DNA from: Bifidobacterium pluvialisilvae
GTDB lineage: Bacteria > Actinomycetota > Actinomycetes > Actinomycetales > Bifidobacteriaceae
Assembly: GCF_019331695.1 (NCBI RefSeq)
Contig: NZ_JAHBBI010000009.1
Span: 1 to 64,000 of the forward strand
Length of the DNA: 64,000 nucleotides
Direction of reading: 5' to 3'
Shown here: in pieces, positions 8,383-17,491 of the stretch
Numbering within the stretch: position 1 is the stretch's first letter
Layout: every line of letters begins with the position of its first letter
The notes under the pieces: generated by a model
What the model saw: the letters and a program-made list of their open reading frames with translations, nothing else
The model's database searches: none
What the model was told of the DNA's origin: nothing
Program-made: the position numbers and the translations under genes

Positions 8383-11300
8383 CTACCGCCGGGCTAAGGT
8401 ACGGAGGACGAGCTTGTAGAGTTCGCTGCCAACGAGCACGAATGCGGCGAGGCCGAGGCATTCGAGCCACTGATGCGGGTCGAGCGGCGTAGTGCCGAAG
8501 GCCGTGTTCAGCACCGGCACGTAGATGACCACAAGCTGCAGCACCACCGACAGGGCGATCGCGCCCCAGAGCCACCTGTTGGCGAACATGCCCTTGAACG
8601 CGGTCTGTGTGGCCGAACGGGCGGCGAGCGCGTTGAACAGCTGCGCGAACACGAGGATGGTGAAGCCCATGGTGCGTGCCATCACGATCTGCTCGTCGTG
8701 CGTGGCACCCATGGCGGAATCGTCGGTGAGCAGACCACCGGGCAGGTACAGGTCCATGCCGATGAGCGTCACGACGGCCATGAGCAGGCCGACGACGATC
8801 ACATCACTCCACATGCGGGCATCGATGACCCGGTCGCCGGGCTTGCGCGGCTTGCGGTTCATCACGTTCTCGATGGAGGGGTCGACGCCCATGGCCATGG
8901 CGGGCGCGGCGTCGGTGAGCAGGTTGATCCACAGCAGCTGCACGGCGAGCAGCGGCACGGTCACGCTTTCCGCGCCGGGTTCGCTGATGCCGAGGAAGCC
9001 GGCGAGCAGCACGCCGCCGAACACAGTGAGCACCTCGCCCATATTGGAACTGAGCAGATACCGCAGGAACTTGCGGATGTTGTCGAAGATGGACCGGCCT
9101 TCGCGCACGGCGGCCACGATGGTGGCGAAGTTGTCGTCGGTCAGGATCATCTTGGCGGATTCCTTGGTCACTTCGGTGCCGGTGATGCCCATGGCCACGC
9201 CGATGTCGGCGGATTTGACGGCGGGGGCGTCGTTCACGCCGTCGCCGGTCATCGCCACGATCTCGCCTTGGGATTGCAGGGCGTCGACGATCTTCATCTT
9301 GTGTTCGGGCGCGACGCGCGCGTACACGGAAACGTCGCGCACGGCCTCGCTGAATTCTCGGTCGTCGAGCCGGTCGAGTTCGTCGCCGGTCAACGCCCTG
9401 CCGTTGTCGTCGATGATGCCGAGATCCTTGGCGATGCGTGCCGCGGTGAGCGGATGGTCGCCGGTGATCATGACGGTGCGTACGCCGGCCGAATGCGCCT
9501 CGGCCACGGCGTCGCGCACTTCGGTGCGCGGCGGGTCGATGATGCCGACCATGCCGGCCCAGATCATGTCGCGTTCGATGACATCTGCCTGGTCGGCGAT
9601 GTCGACGGCGAGCGCGCCGGAATCGTCGAGTCGCACACCGTCGATGGCTTCGAGGGAGGTCACGCCCAACGGGCGATACGCCTCGCCGAGCGTGCGATAC
9701 GCCTCGCCGGAGAGCCGTTCGACGTCGGCGAGGATGCGATGCCGGTCATCGTCGGTCAGGGGTCGTACTTCACCGCCGACAGCGATGCGGTCGCAGTAGC
9801 GGAGCAGCACGTCGGGCGCGCCCTTGGCGAAGGCGGTCAACAGACCGTCGGACGCCGCGTCTGTCGTGATGACGGTCATGCGTTTGCGATCCGAGGTGAA
9901 GGGGATTTCGGCTAGGCGGGTGGGGAGATCCTTCGGCTCGCTGCGCTCGCTCAGGATGACAGAAGTAGCGGGCTCGCTCGTACCGGTAGAAGTAGAGGGC
10001 ACATCGGCACTGGCAGAGCCCGTACCATGGTCATGCTGAGCGGAGGACGAAGTCCGCAGCCGAAGCATCTTCCGCTCCCCCACAATCAGCGCGACCTCGG
10101 TGGGGTCGCCGACGATGCTGCCGTCGTCGTTCAGCTGCCCGTCGTTGGCGATGGCGCCGATGCGCAGCACGGCCGCCGCCTCGTCGAACCGCACGTCATC
10201 GTCATCAGCCGAAATTACCCGTCCGTCCGTATCGGTCACGTCGCCGACCGGGTCGTATCCGGTGCCGGTGAGCAGCACCTCCCCCGATGCCGTGACCACA
10301 CGCTGCACGGTCATCTCGTTGCGCGTCAGCGTGCCGGTTTTGTCGGAGCAGATTACGGAGGCCGAGCCGAGCGTCTCCACCGAGGAGAGCTTCTTCACGA
10401 TGGCGTGGTGTTTGGCCATGCGTTGCACGCCGAGTGCGAGCACCACGGTGAGGATGGCGGCCAGGCCTTCGGGCACGGCGGCCACGGCCAGCGACACGGC
10501 CAGCAGCAACGATTCGATGATGTCCTGCGTGGAGTTGAACCCGTAGACGACGGCAAGCAGCACGAGCACCAGCACGGCGATGGCGCACACCGCCAGACCG
10601 AGCACCTTGGAGACGAACGCGATCTCCTTCTGCAGCGGCGTCGGCTCCTCCTTCTGTTCGGAGAGCATTCCGGCGATCCTGCCCACCTGGGTGTTCATGC
10701 CGGTGGCGGTCACGATGAACCGTCCGGTGCCCTGCGTCACCGATGTGCCGTTGAACACCATGTTCGTGCGGTCGCCCAACGCCGCCGTGTTTTCCAGCAC
10801 GCCCGCGTTCTTGGTCACAGGCACGGATTCGCCGGTCAACGACGCCTCGGCCACGTGGAGTGCGGCGGCCGAGAACAGCCGGCCATCGGCGGCCACGGTG
10901 TCTCCTTCGGCAAGCATCACCACGTCGCCCGGCACCACGTCGGCAGTCGGCACGGATACGGCCACGCCGTCCCGCAATACCGTGGCATGAGCGGCCGCCA
11001 TGCGCGACAACGCCGCCACTGCCTGCTCGGCCTTGGCCTCCTGCGCATAGCCAAGCACGGCGTTCACAATAAGAATCAATACGATGACGATGCAGTCGAA
11101 CGGGAGCTTCTCCGCCTCGGCGGGATCGCTCGCACGTTCGATGAACCATGCGACCAGCGAAATCGCCGTGGCCGCCAACAGCAGGTATACGAGCGGATCG
11201 TTGAACTGCGCCAAAAACTTCCGCCACTTGGGAACGGGAGGGGCGCCCGCGAGTTCGTTCGGCCCGAATGCCGCCAATCGACGGGCGGCTTCGTCGGAGT

Positions 11301-11460
11301 CGAGACCCCGTTCGACATCGGTGTACAGTGCGACGGCCACGTCGTCAATGGTCGCCAGCGAGGGGTCGTCGGGCACGTTGAAACCGGCATTGCCTCCGGC
11401 CGCGATGTCGTTTGCCGCCGGCCCGTCGGCCGGTCGTTTGGTTGTCATGATCTCGGTCAT
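8383..11460 (-). CDS. PacL/PMR1-type cation P-type ATPase
   Basis: A 1025-residue membrane pump of the type II P-type ATPase family (Ca2+/Mn2+-like). Features in order: cation-ATPase N-domain (about 35-100), two membrane segments, actuator TGES (209-212), M3-M4 with PEGL (330-333), phosphorylation motif DKTGTLT (Asp373), nucleotide domain with PFTSDRKRMTV, TGDHPLTA, hinge GDGVNDAPA, and a six-segment C-terminal membrane domain. The start is ATG 11460 (MTEIMTTKRPADG) with AAAGGGGAT upstream. Residues about 465-515 are a low-complexity insertion in the nucleotide-binding domain that translates interspersed repeat A (VILSERSEPKDLPT). The exact ion is not determined. A long untranslated leader may precede the gene. 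Confidence 0.92.
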   Translation of the reverse strand: MTEIMTTKRPADGPAANDIAAGGNAGFNVPDDPSLATIDDVAVALYTDVERGLDSDEAARRLAAFGPNELAGAPPVPKWRKFLAQFNDPLVYLLLAATAISLVAWFIERASDPAEAEKLPFDCIVIVLILIVNAVLGYAQEAKAEQAVAALSRMAAAHATVLRDGVAVSVPTADVVPGDVVMLAEGDTVAADGRLFSAAALHVAEASLTGESVPVTKNAGVLENTAALGDRTNMVFNGTSVTQGTGRFIVTATGMNTQVGRIAGMLSEQKEEPTPLQKEIAFVSKVLGLAVCAIAVLVLVLLAVVYGFNSTQDIIESLLLAVSLAVAAVPEGLAAILTVVLALGVQRMAKHHAIVKKLSSVETLGSASVICSDKTGTLTRNEMTVQRVVTASGEVLLTGTGYDPVGDVTDTDGRVISADDDDVRFDEAAAVLRIGAIANDGQLNDDGSIVGDPTEVALIVGERKMLRLRTSSSAQHDHGTGSASADVPSTSTGTSEPATSVILSERSEPKDLPTRLAEIPFTSDRKRMTVITTDAASDGLLTAFAKGAPDVLLRYCDRIAVGGEVRPLTDDDRHRILADVERLSGEAYRTLGEAYRPLGVTSLEAIDGVRLDDSGALAVDIADQADVIERDMIWAGMVGIIDPPRTEVRDAVAEAHSAGVRTVMITGDHPLTAARIAKDLGIIDDNGRALTGDELDRLDDREFSEAVRDVSVYARVAPEHKMKIVDALQSQGEIVAMTGDGVNDAPAVKSADIGVAMGITGTEVTKESAKMILTDDNFATIVAAVREGRSIFDNIRKFLRYLLSSNMGEVLTVFGGVLLAGFLGISEPGAESVTVPLLAVQLLWINLLTDAAPAMAMGVDPSIENVMNRKPRKPGDRVIDARMWSDVIVVGLLMAVVTLIGMDLYLPGGLLTDDSAMGATHDEQIVMARTMGFTILVFAQLFNALAARSATQTAFKGMFANRWLWGAIALSVVLQLVVIYVPVLNTAFGTTPLDPHQWLECLGLAAFVLVGSELYKLVLRTLARR
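9926..10071. repeat. Interspersed repeat A, copy 2, inside the ATPase gene
   Basis: AGATCCTTCGGCTCGC...CAGGATGAC at the left and GTCATGCTGAGCGGAGG...AAGCATCTT at the right are inverted copies of the repeat A arm. They flank about 65 bp, all in frame within the nucleotide-binding domain of the P-type ATPase. Confidence 0.85.
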
Positions 11461-11900
11461 GATATCCCCTTTGGGTTCCGCCGCAGAGTAGTCAATCCCC
11501 CGAAAGCGAGACCATCGTCGGGCCGTCGCCGCTATTGCCGGCGGGTCCGTCGCCGTCCGTCTCGCAGGACTGTGCGGATACCTTCCCCACGCCATACTTC
11601 ATGCGTGGTTATCGGTATTGTATCGGTCGACGACATTCAACACGACTGACAGTTTTGCAGATTCCGTCGTTTTGCCGATCTACGCGACGTCCGTCACACG
11701 TCACGTGAAGCGATCGACCCACGCATCCCGCAACCATACCCCCGAGCAATACGACAACCCGCCGAATCCTGTTTATTGCGCCGCCGCCCCGTCCTGCGGA
11801 TAATCGAAATCACGGCGCCAACAACGGCGTTGACGCCGGCCAAAATCCCCGCGAATCCAACAGAAAACCCTACGGAACACCTTGTGGGACAATGGAATCT
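11461..11900. promoter_or_regulatory. Divergent region, ATPase leader and rlmB promoter
   Basis: On the minus strand, TACAAT (about 11622-11617) fits a -10 and would give the ATPase mRNA a leader of roughly 150 nt. That leader contains a CCACGC / GCGTGG hairpin (11588-11609). On the plus strand, GACAAT (11888-11893) ends 7 nt before the rlmB ATG. No coding sequence is supported in this 440-bp stretch. Confidence 0.4.
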
Positions 11901-12887
11901 ATGGCTATCAAGAAAGGACCGACCAAGGGGTCGGGCGGAAAACATCGTAATAAACTGCGCGGGCACGGCCCCACTCCCAAGGCCGAGGACCGCGTATACC
12001 ACAAGGCATACAAGGCCAAGCAGGCGGCGAACCGTCGCAAAATGGCCGATCCGCGCCTGGCGGCCAAGCGCCGCGTGGCGAAGTTCACGTCGGATTCCGA
12101 CGATATGGTCATCGGCCGCAACGCCGTGCTTGAGGCGCTGCGCGTGAACGTGCCGGCCAAGGAACTGTATCTGGCCGCACGCATCGAACACGACGACCGT
12201 ACACGCGAGATCGTGCGCCTCGCCACGGCGAACGGCCTGCATCTCATGGAGGCCGACCGTCTCGAGATGGACCGCATCGCACGCTCGTCCAACCATCAGG
12301 GCGTGGTGCTCAAGGTGCAGCCGTACCAGTACTCCTCGCTGCTCGATCTGGCCGACCGCGCCGACAAGAAGTCCAAGGCCATGGAGGCCGCCGGCCCGGA
12401 GGCGCAGATGAAGGCGCGTCCGCTGTTCATCGCGCTCGACGGCGTGACCGACCCGCAGAACCTCGGCGCCGTCATCCGTTCGGCCGCCGCGTTCGGCGCC
12501 AACGGCGTGATCCTGCCGGAACGTCGTTCCGCCTCGGTGACGGCCGCCGCATGGAAGGTCTCCGCCGGAGCCGCCGCGCATCTGCCGGTCGCGCGCGTGG
12601 TGAACCTCACCAAGGCCATCGAAAGCCTCAAGGAGCGCGGCTACTATGCCGTCGGCCTTGACGGCGGCGGCGACGCGCTGGTCGGCGAGACCGGATTCGA
12701 GACCGATCCGCTCGTCGTGGTGCTCGGTTCGGAGGGCAAGGGCCTGAGCCGTCTCGTGCGCGAGACGTGCGACTCCATCGCCGGCATCCCGATGAGTTCG
12801 ATGGTCGAATCGCTCAACGCCTCCGTGGCCGCCGGCATCAGCCTCTACGCCGTGGCCCGCGCCCGTCGCGAGGCCGTGTCGAAGTAA
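11901..12887 (+). CDS. rlmB: 23S rRNA 2'-O-methyltransferase, RlmB/SpoU type
   Basis: A 328-residue SPOUT methyltransferase that 2'-O-methylates a 23S rRNA guanosine with AdoMet. A basic N-terminal extension (MAIKKGPTKGSGGKHRNK) is common in actinobacteria. A substrate-binding domain (DDMVIGRNAVLEALR) and the trefoil-knot domain follow: LDGVTDPQNLGAVIRSAAAF, VVVLGSEGKGL and IPMSSMVESLNASVAAGI. I choose ATG 11901; ATG 11892 is in frame, but neither has a ribosome site. The -10-like GACAAT sits 7 nt before 11901, as for other leaderless genes here. Confidence 0.92.
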   Translation: MAIKKGPTKGSGGKHRNKLRGHGPTPKAEDRVYHKAYKAKQAANRRKMADPRLAAKRRVAKFTSDSDDMVIGRNAVLEALRVNVPAKELYLAARIEHDDRTREIVRLATANGLHLMEADRLEMDRIARSSNHQGVVLKVQPYQYSSLLDLADRADKKSKAMEAAGPEAQMKARPLFIALDGVTDPQNLGAVIRSAAAFGANGVILPERRSASVTAAAWKVSAGAAAHLPVARVVNLTKAIESLKERGYYAVGLDGGGDALVGETGFETDPLVVVLGSEGKGLSRLVRETCDSIAGIPMSSMVESLNASVAAGISLYAVARARREAVSK

Positions 12888-12902
12888 CGGCCGGACGACG
12901 CA

Positions 12903-13148
12903 TCGGTACAACGAACAGGAACCGAGCGGCACCCCCCGGTTCCTGTTCGTCACGGATGCTACGACAAACAGGAACCTCACGACACCCACGGTTCCGTTCC
13001 GTCGCGACTGTTGCAACCCACAGGAACCGTGCGTCGGCTTCGGTTCCGGTTCGTCGTACATCACGCGACGAACGGGAACCGAGCGGCACCCCCCGGTTCC
13101 TGTTCGTCGCATGTTCCAAACGGATGGGAACCGTACGCCGCTCAATCA
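12903..13148. repeat. Repeat C array: GGAACCG hairpins (5 units)
   Basis: Four to five consecutive units of about 45 bp. Each has an arm like ACGAACAGGAACCG, a 10-12 bp loop and the complement CGGTTCCTGTTCGT; the first unit's arms pair perfectly over 14 bp. The array fills the gap between rlmB and the convergent DUF4032 gene. Related arrays lie at 14645-14850 and 60418-60600. Confidence 0.85.
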
Positions 13149-13152
13149 CCCA

Positions 13153-14568
13153 CTAGTGGGCCCACACAGCGGCATCGGGGTCGTCGTCGATCGCATCACC
13201 GTATCCGTCGTCGCCATCGCCGTACGCCGCCTCATCGTCGATCACGCCCGCATCGGCGTCGGCGTTGATGGCGTCCATCGCCTTGGCGTCGAGCTTGTAC
13301 TGGGGCAGCACGTTGTCGATATAGCTGTTCACGGCCTCCGCCATCGGCACGTCGTGGCCGACGTTTTCGGCGAGATACCAACGATGGTCGAGAATCTCGT
13401 GGAAGAACTGCGCCGGCTCGATCTGCGAACGGTATTCCTTCGGAATCATCCGCACGGTCGGCTCGAACACCTCGCGCATCCAATCGGTCGCCACAATCTC
13501 CAGATCCTCGCCCTGCCGCCACGTGGACGTGCGGTAGGCGTCCAGATCGTTGAGCAGTCGACGCGCCTGGTTCTCCTGCACGTCGAGTCCCGTAAGACGC
13601 AGCAGTTTGCGTGACGCATAGCCGGCGTCGACCACACGCGGCCGCACACGCACGCGGTTGCCGTCCTCCGACGTGTTCATCTCCAGTTCGTCCACGTCGA
13701 ATCCCAGCTGATTGAGCCTGTTCACACGCTTCTCGATCTTCCACATTTCGTCGGGACTGAAGCTTTCGACGTCGGTCAACGCACTCCACAACGAATGGTA
13801 GCGTTCGACGAGCCGGTTGCCGACCTCAATCTCGTCCACATCATCGGGCAGCAACTTGCCGGAACTCAGATCCATAAGTTCGCCGATGATATTCGTCCGC
13901 GCCAGATCGATGTCGTATTCGCGCTGGCCTTCCGTCAGCGCGGGGTAGAGTTCGCCGGTCTCGGCGTCCACGAGCACGGCGGCGAAACAGTCGGCGTCGC
14001 GCAGGAACAGCACGTTCGACAGTGAGACATCACCCCAATAGAATCCGACGAGATGCAGCCGCACCAACAGCACGGCGAGCGCGTCGATGAGCCGGTCGGC
14101 GGTGTCTTCGCGTAGATTGCGCGCGAACAGGGCGCGATACGGCAACGAGAATTTGAGATGCTGGGTGACGAGCATCGCCTCGAGCGGCTTGCCGTCGCGG
14201 TCGTGGCGGCCGGTGACGACGGCGATGGGCTTGACGGATGGCACGTCGATTTTCTCAAGCTGCCGCAGCAGCTCGTATTCGCGCTGCGCCACCGACTGCG
14301 TGATCTCCTTCATCGCGTAGACGTCGTTGCCGACGCGCACGAACCGCACAACGTGGCGGGAGATGCCGCGCGGCAGGTTGGCGAGCAGGTCGTCGGGCCA
14401 TTGCGAGAGCGGCTTGTGCCATGGCAGCGTGAACATCTTCGGGTTCGAGCTGGCCGCGGTGATCTTCAGCGCCTTGGGCTGCGTTGCCCTCGGGCCGCCT
14501 ACGGCCCCGTCCGTGGCCTTCACCGATGTGGCCTGTACGAGTCTGGGATCCAATTCCACGTTTTCCAT
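13153..14568 (-). CDS. DUF4032 protein with kinase-like fold
   Basis: A 471-residue protein. The middle resembles lipopolysaccharide-kinase/aminoglycoside-kinase folds (VYAMKEITQSVAQREYELLR, then LVRLHLVGFYWGDVSLSNVL at about 210-230, which looks like a catalytic loop with Asp and Asn). LVDAETGELYP could provide the metal-binding Asp. The C-terminal region matches the DUF4032 domain common in actinobacteria (DWMREVFEPTVRMIP). The tail is acidic and Gly/Asp-rich. The substrate is unknown. The start is ATG 14568; TAAGTT ends 7 nt upstream and no ribosome site exists, suggesting a leaderless message. Confidence 0.8.
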   Translation of the reverse strand: MENVELDPRLVQATSVKATDGAVGGPRATQPKALKITAASSNPKMFTLPWHKPLSQWPDDLLANLPRGISRHVVRFVRVGNDVYAMKEITQSVAQREYELLRQLEKIDVPSVKPIAVVTGRHDRDGKPLEAMLVTQHLKFSLPYRALFARNLREDTADRLIDALAVLLVRLHLVGFYWGDVSLSNVLFLRDADCFAAVLVDAETGELYPALTEGQREYDIDLARTNIIGELMDLSSGKLLPDDVDEIEVGNRLVERYHSLWSALTDVESFSPDEMWKIEKRVNRLNQLGFDVDELEMNTSEDGNRVRVRPRVVDAGYASRKLLRLTGLDVQENQARRLLNDLDAYRTSTWRQGEDLEIVATDWMREVFEPTVRMIPKEYRSQIEPAQFFHEILDHRWYLAENVGHDVPMAEAVNSYIDNVLPQYKLDAKAMDAINADADAGVIDDEAAYGDGDDGYGDAIDDDPDAAVWAH

Positions 14569-14644
14569 AGCAACCAACTTACCTAATCCGTATGATTACC
14601 ACCGTATGATCGCCGGTCATCAATCACCAGGGCGATTACGAAAT

Positions 14645-14850
14645 ACAACCAACGGGAACCGTACGGCGTGCACGGTTCCCGTTGGTTGCGTAGTACCACC
14701 GGATGGGAACCGGAGAAACGGCACGGTTCCCGTTGGTCATGGGCACCACAACAAACAGGAATCGAGGAACGGATACGGTTCCCGTGCGTCGCATAACACC
14801 AACGGGAGGGAACCGGAGAAACGGCACGGTTCCCATCCGTTGCCTCGTCA
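14645..14850. repeat. Repeat C array: GGAACCG hairpins (4 units)
   Basis: Four units of the same hairpin family as at 12903-13148 (CCAACGGGAACCG... with ...CGGTTCCCGTTGG) lie between the DUF4032 gene and the end of the ABC ATPase gene. The 346-bp gap contains little else. The last unit may help terminate the ABC gene. Confidence 0.85.
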
Positions 14851-14915
14851 CATAGGGACGCCCCGCGACCGATGGCGGCCACGGGGCGCATTCGTCGGAC
14901 GACCCGACCTGTTTG

Positions 14916-16046
14916 TCAGTTCAGACGGTCTTCGGTGCTCGGGGAGAACAGGTGCATCTTCTCGGGATCGATCTTGATGCGCACGGTCTCGCCGACCTTC
15001 GGCAGTTTGCGCGGATTCACGCGGATGGTGGTCATCTTGTCCTGGTCGCCCATGACGGTGGTGGCCTGCTCGGCCACGGATCCGTCGGTCACGATGTTGC
15101 CGTAGATGTAGCCGTCGGAGCCGAGGTCCTCGACGTTCACGACGTGCAGCTGGAACGCGTTGGCGTCCTCCGGGGTCGCGAGGTCGGCGTCCTCCGGACG
15201 GAAGCCGACGACAATCTTGCCGTCGTCCTCCGGGGTGAGCTTCTCGACGATGTCCTTGGGCAGGTCGACGGTGTCGTCGCCGATCTTGGCCTGGCCGTTG
15301 ACGACCGGGTGCACGTTGATGTTCATGGACGGCGAGCCGATGAAGCCGGCGACGAACACGTTGGCCGGACGGTCATACAGTTCGGTCGGGGCGCCGACCT
15401 GCTGCAGCTTGCCGGCCTTGATGACGGCGATGCGGTGGCCCATGGTCAGTGCCTCGGTCTGGTCGTGGGTCACGTACAGCGTGGTGACGCCGAGGGTGCG
15501 CTGCAGGTTGGCGATCTGCGTACGGGTCTGCACGCGGAGCTTGGCGTCGAGGTTGGACAGCGGCTCGTCCATGAGGAAGACCTTCGGCTTGCGCACGATG
15601 GCGCGGCCCATGGCCACACGCTGGCGCTGGCCGCCGGAGAGGGCCTTCGGCTTGCGGTCGAGGAACTCGGTGAGGTCGAGGATCTTGGCCGCCTCCCTGA
15701 CGCGCTTGTCGATCTCCTCCTTCGGGGTGCCGGCGATCTTCAGGGCGAAGCCCATGTTGTCGGCGACGGTCATGTGCGGGTACAACGCGTAGTTCTGGAA
15801 GACCATGGCGATGTCGCGGTCCTTCGGCTGCATGTTGGTGACGTCCTTATCACCGATGAAGATCTTGCCCTTGTTGACCTCCTCGAGGCCGGCGAGCATG
15901 CGGAGCGTGGTGGACTTGCCGCAGCCGGACGGTCCGACGAGCACGAGGAACTCGCCGTCCTTGATATCGAGGTTGAGGTCGTCGACCGAGGGCTTGTCGT
16001 TGCCCGGGTAGACGCGGGTGACATGGTTGAATACCACTTCTGCCAT
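14916..16046 (-). CDS. msmK: Sugar ABC transporter ATPase (MsmK/UgpC/MalK type)
   Basis: A 376-residue ATPase that energises carbohydrate ABC importers at the inner face of the membrane. It has Walker A GPSGCGKST (about 38-46), a Q-loop, signature LSGGQRQRVAMGRAIVR, Walker B VFLMDEPLSNLD and switch histidine in VTHDQTEA. The C-terminal third is the OB-fold regulatory/TOBE domain (VGFRPED). No permease or binding protein is nearby. In many Gram-positives such an orphan ATPase serves several sugar importers, which is the inference here. The start is ATG 16046 with AAAGGAA upstream. Confidence 0.93.
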   Translation of the reverse strand: MAEVVFNHVTRVYPGNDKPSVDDLNLDIKDGEFLVLVGPSGCGKSTTLRMLAGLEEVNKGKIFIGDKDVTNMQPKDRDIAMVFQNYALYPHMTVADNMGFALKIAGTPKEEIDKRVREAAKILDLTEFLDRKPKALSGGQRQRVAMGRAIVRKPKVFLMDEPLSNLDAKLRVQTRTQIANLQRTLGVTTLYVTHDQTEALTMGHRIAVIKAGKLQQVGAPTELYDRPANVFVAGFIGSPSMNINVHPVVNGQAKIGDDTVDLPKDIVEKLTPEDDGKIVVGFRPEDADLATPEDANAFQLHVVNVEDLGSDGYIYGNIVTDGSVAEQATTVMGDQDKMTTIRVNPRKLPKVGETVRIKIDPEKMHLFSPSTEDRLN

Positions 16047-16262
16047 GGTAATCGATTCCTTTCAGAGGCAGGTACGTGCCTCACGATCCGTTGTAAAAGG
16101 GAGTTGTTGATTATTGTGTTCAATTATTCCGTCATTGGATTAACGTTCCCGCATCCCGACTCCGGGTTGCCGAGTCTGTCGCACCGCCAACAGCGTTGTT
16201 TGTGGTCGAGGAAATCACTCTCCTGTGAGCCAATGCCCAATATACACCATTCGACGAAAAAA

Positions 16263-16274
16263 GAAACCGGTTTC
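16263..16274. promoter_or_regulatory. GAAACCGGTTTC palindrome, LacI-type operator
   Basis: A perfect 12-bp palindrome with the shape of a LacI/CcpA-family operator, about 217 bp upstream of the msmK start in the 304-bp gap with the glycosyltransferase gene. Carbon-source control of msmK is inferred. Confidence 0.45.
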
Positions 16275-16351
16275 AAAGAATTGTTCGATTTTTCGAAACA
16301 CCTACGAAACCACGAAACGTCCGCCTGCCGCCGCATGGCCCGATGCAGGCG

Positions 16352-17491
16352 TCAGTCGGCCGGAGCCTCCGCCGCGGCGCCACCTGACTTCGGACGATGC
16401 TTCGCCCACCGGCTGCCGTAATCCCCCTCGGAAATGACACGGACCCCCTCATGCACCAATTCGCACAAGCGACGCCAATCGTCACGAATCTCACGGAAGT
16501 TGTCTTTCACGTCGGTCTTGAACCCGCCGAAGAACTCCCGCAGCAACGGCAGCAGCTCGTTCATGTCCTCGGGCACCTCGTCGCCGTTGTCCTTGACATC
16601 CTGTGCGAGACGGTCGATGCGGCTACGCATCGCATCGGCGTCCTCCGGGTCGATCTTGAGGCCGGCGACCACCGACTGGCGAATCGTCTCGTAGTCGAGG
16701 TTCGCGAAGAACGTCAACTGCTGCAAGGCCATGAACCGTTTGAGTTCAGGATGGTTCCGCTCCACGTATTCCGCGCGGTCGTCCGCAGCCTTCATCCAGT
16801 CGCGGTACAGTTCCGGACTCAACGACGCGGTGATGGAGCCGCGGCGCATCCGGTAGTGGTACAGCGTCTCCGGGATGCGCACGACGCGCGTGGCCTCGCC
16901 CAGCACGTTGCAGATGCGCGCCATGTCCTCGATCTTGCGGCCCACGGGGAACGAGAAATCCTGGTCGCGGTAGATGCGGCCAGCGGCCATGAACGCCCAG
17001 AAATACCCACCGATTTCGGACTTCACCTGCTCCTTGATGGCATCCTGCGGGGTGAGCACCTGCACGTCGTCGAACTCGTTATGCCGATACGACGACTTCA
17101 ACGGCCGACCGGTCTCGGATATGGTGTCGAACTTGAACATGACGACGTCGGCATCGTATTCGCGGGCCGTGGCGAGGCAGCGTTCGACGAGGTTCGTCTC
17201 GATGGCGTCGTCGGAGTCGACGAAATAGATGTAGTCGCCGTGCGATTCGGAGAGCGCCGCGTTCCGTGCGTCGGAAAGGCCGCCATTGGTCTTGTGGATC
17301 ACGCGGATGCGGTCGTCCTTCGCCGCCCACGCGTCGCACATGGCCGGGCAGTTGTCGGGTGAGCCGTCGTCGACGAGCAGAATCTCGAGATTCCGATACG
17401 TCTGCGCGACGATGCCCTCCACGCATTCGTCGAGGAACTGCTCGACCTTATATACCGGCACGATCACCGAGACAAGCGGGCCGTCGACCAT
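16352..17491 (-). CDS. Family 2 glycosyltransferase
   Basis: A 379-residue GT-A glycosyltransferase. The N-terminal 110 residues carry the family signature: VSVIVPVYKVEQFLDECVEG, EILLVDDGSPDNCPAMCD, KTNGGLSDARNAAL and the DxD-type YFVDSDDAI. The rest is helical and polar with no obvious membrane segment, so it is likely a cytosolic or peripheral enzyme adding sugar to a surface polysaccharide or glycolipid. Donor and acceptor are unknown. The start is ATG 17491 with GGAGGTGA upstream. There is no cell-surface polysaccharide cluster around it, so it appears to stand alone. Confidence 0.9.
   Translation of the reverse strand: MVDGPLVSVIVPVYKVEQFLDECVEGIVAQTYRNLEILLVDDGSPDNCPAMCDAWAAKDDRIRVIHKTNGGLSDARNAALSESHGDYIYFVDSDDAIETNLVERCLATAREYDADVVMFKFDTISETGRPLKSSYRHNEFDDVQVLTPQDAIKEQVKSEIGGYFWAFMAAGRIYRDQDFSFPVGRKIEDMARICNVLGEATRVVRIPETLYHYRMRRGSITASLSPELYRDWMKAADDRAEYVERNHPELKRFMALQQLTFFANLDYETIRQSVVAGLKIDPEDADAMRSRIDRLAQDVKDNGDEVPEDMNELLPLLREFFGGFKTDVKDNFREIRDDWRRLCELVHEGVRVISEGDYGSRWAKHRPKSGGAAAEAPAD

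Noticed and set aside
9824-10039. Small frames inside the P-type ATPase around repeat A
   Set aside because: They are antisense translations of the repeat within an intact coding gene.
11461-11622. yybP-ykoY riboswitch call
   Set aside because: The conserved GGGGAGUA and partner loop could not be placed convincingly, so no riboswitch is listed.
12838-13156. Small proteins encoded in the GGAACCG arrays
   Set aside because: The frames only translate the hairpin repeats, on both strands, with no start signals.
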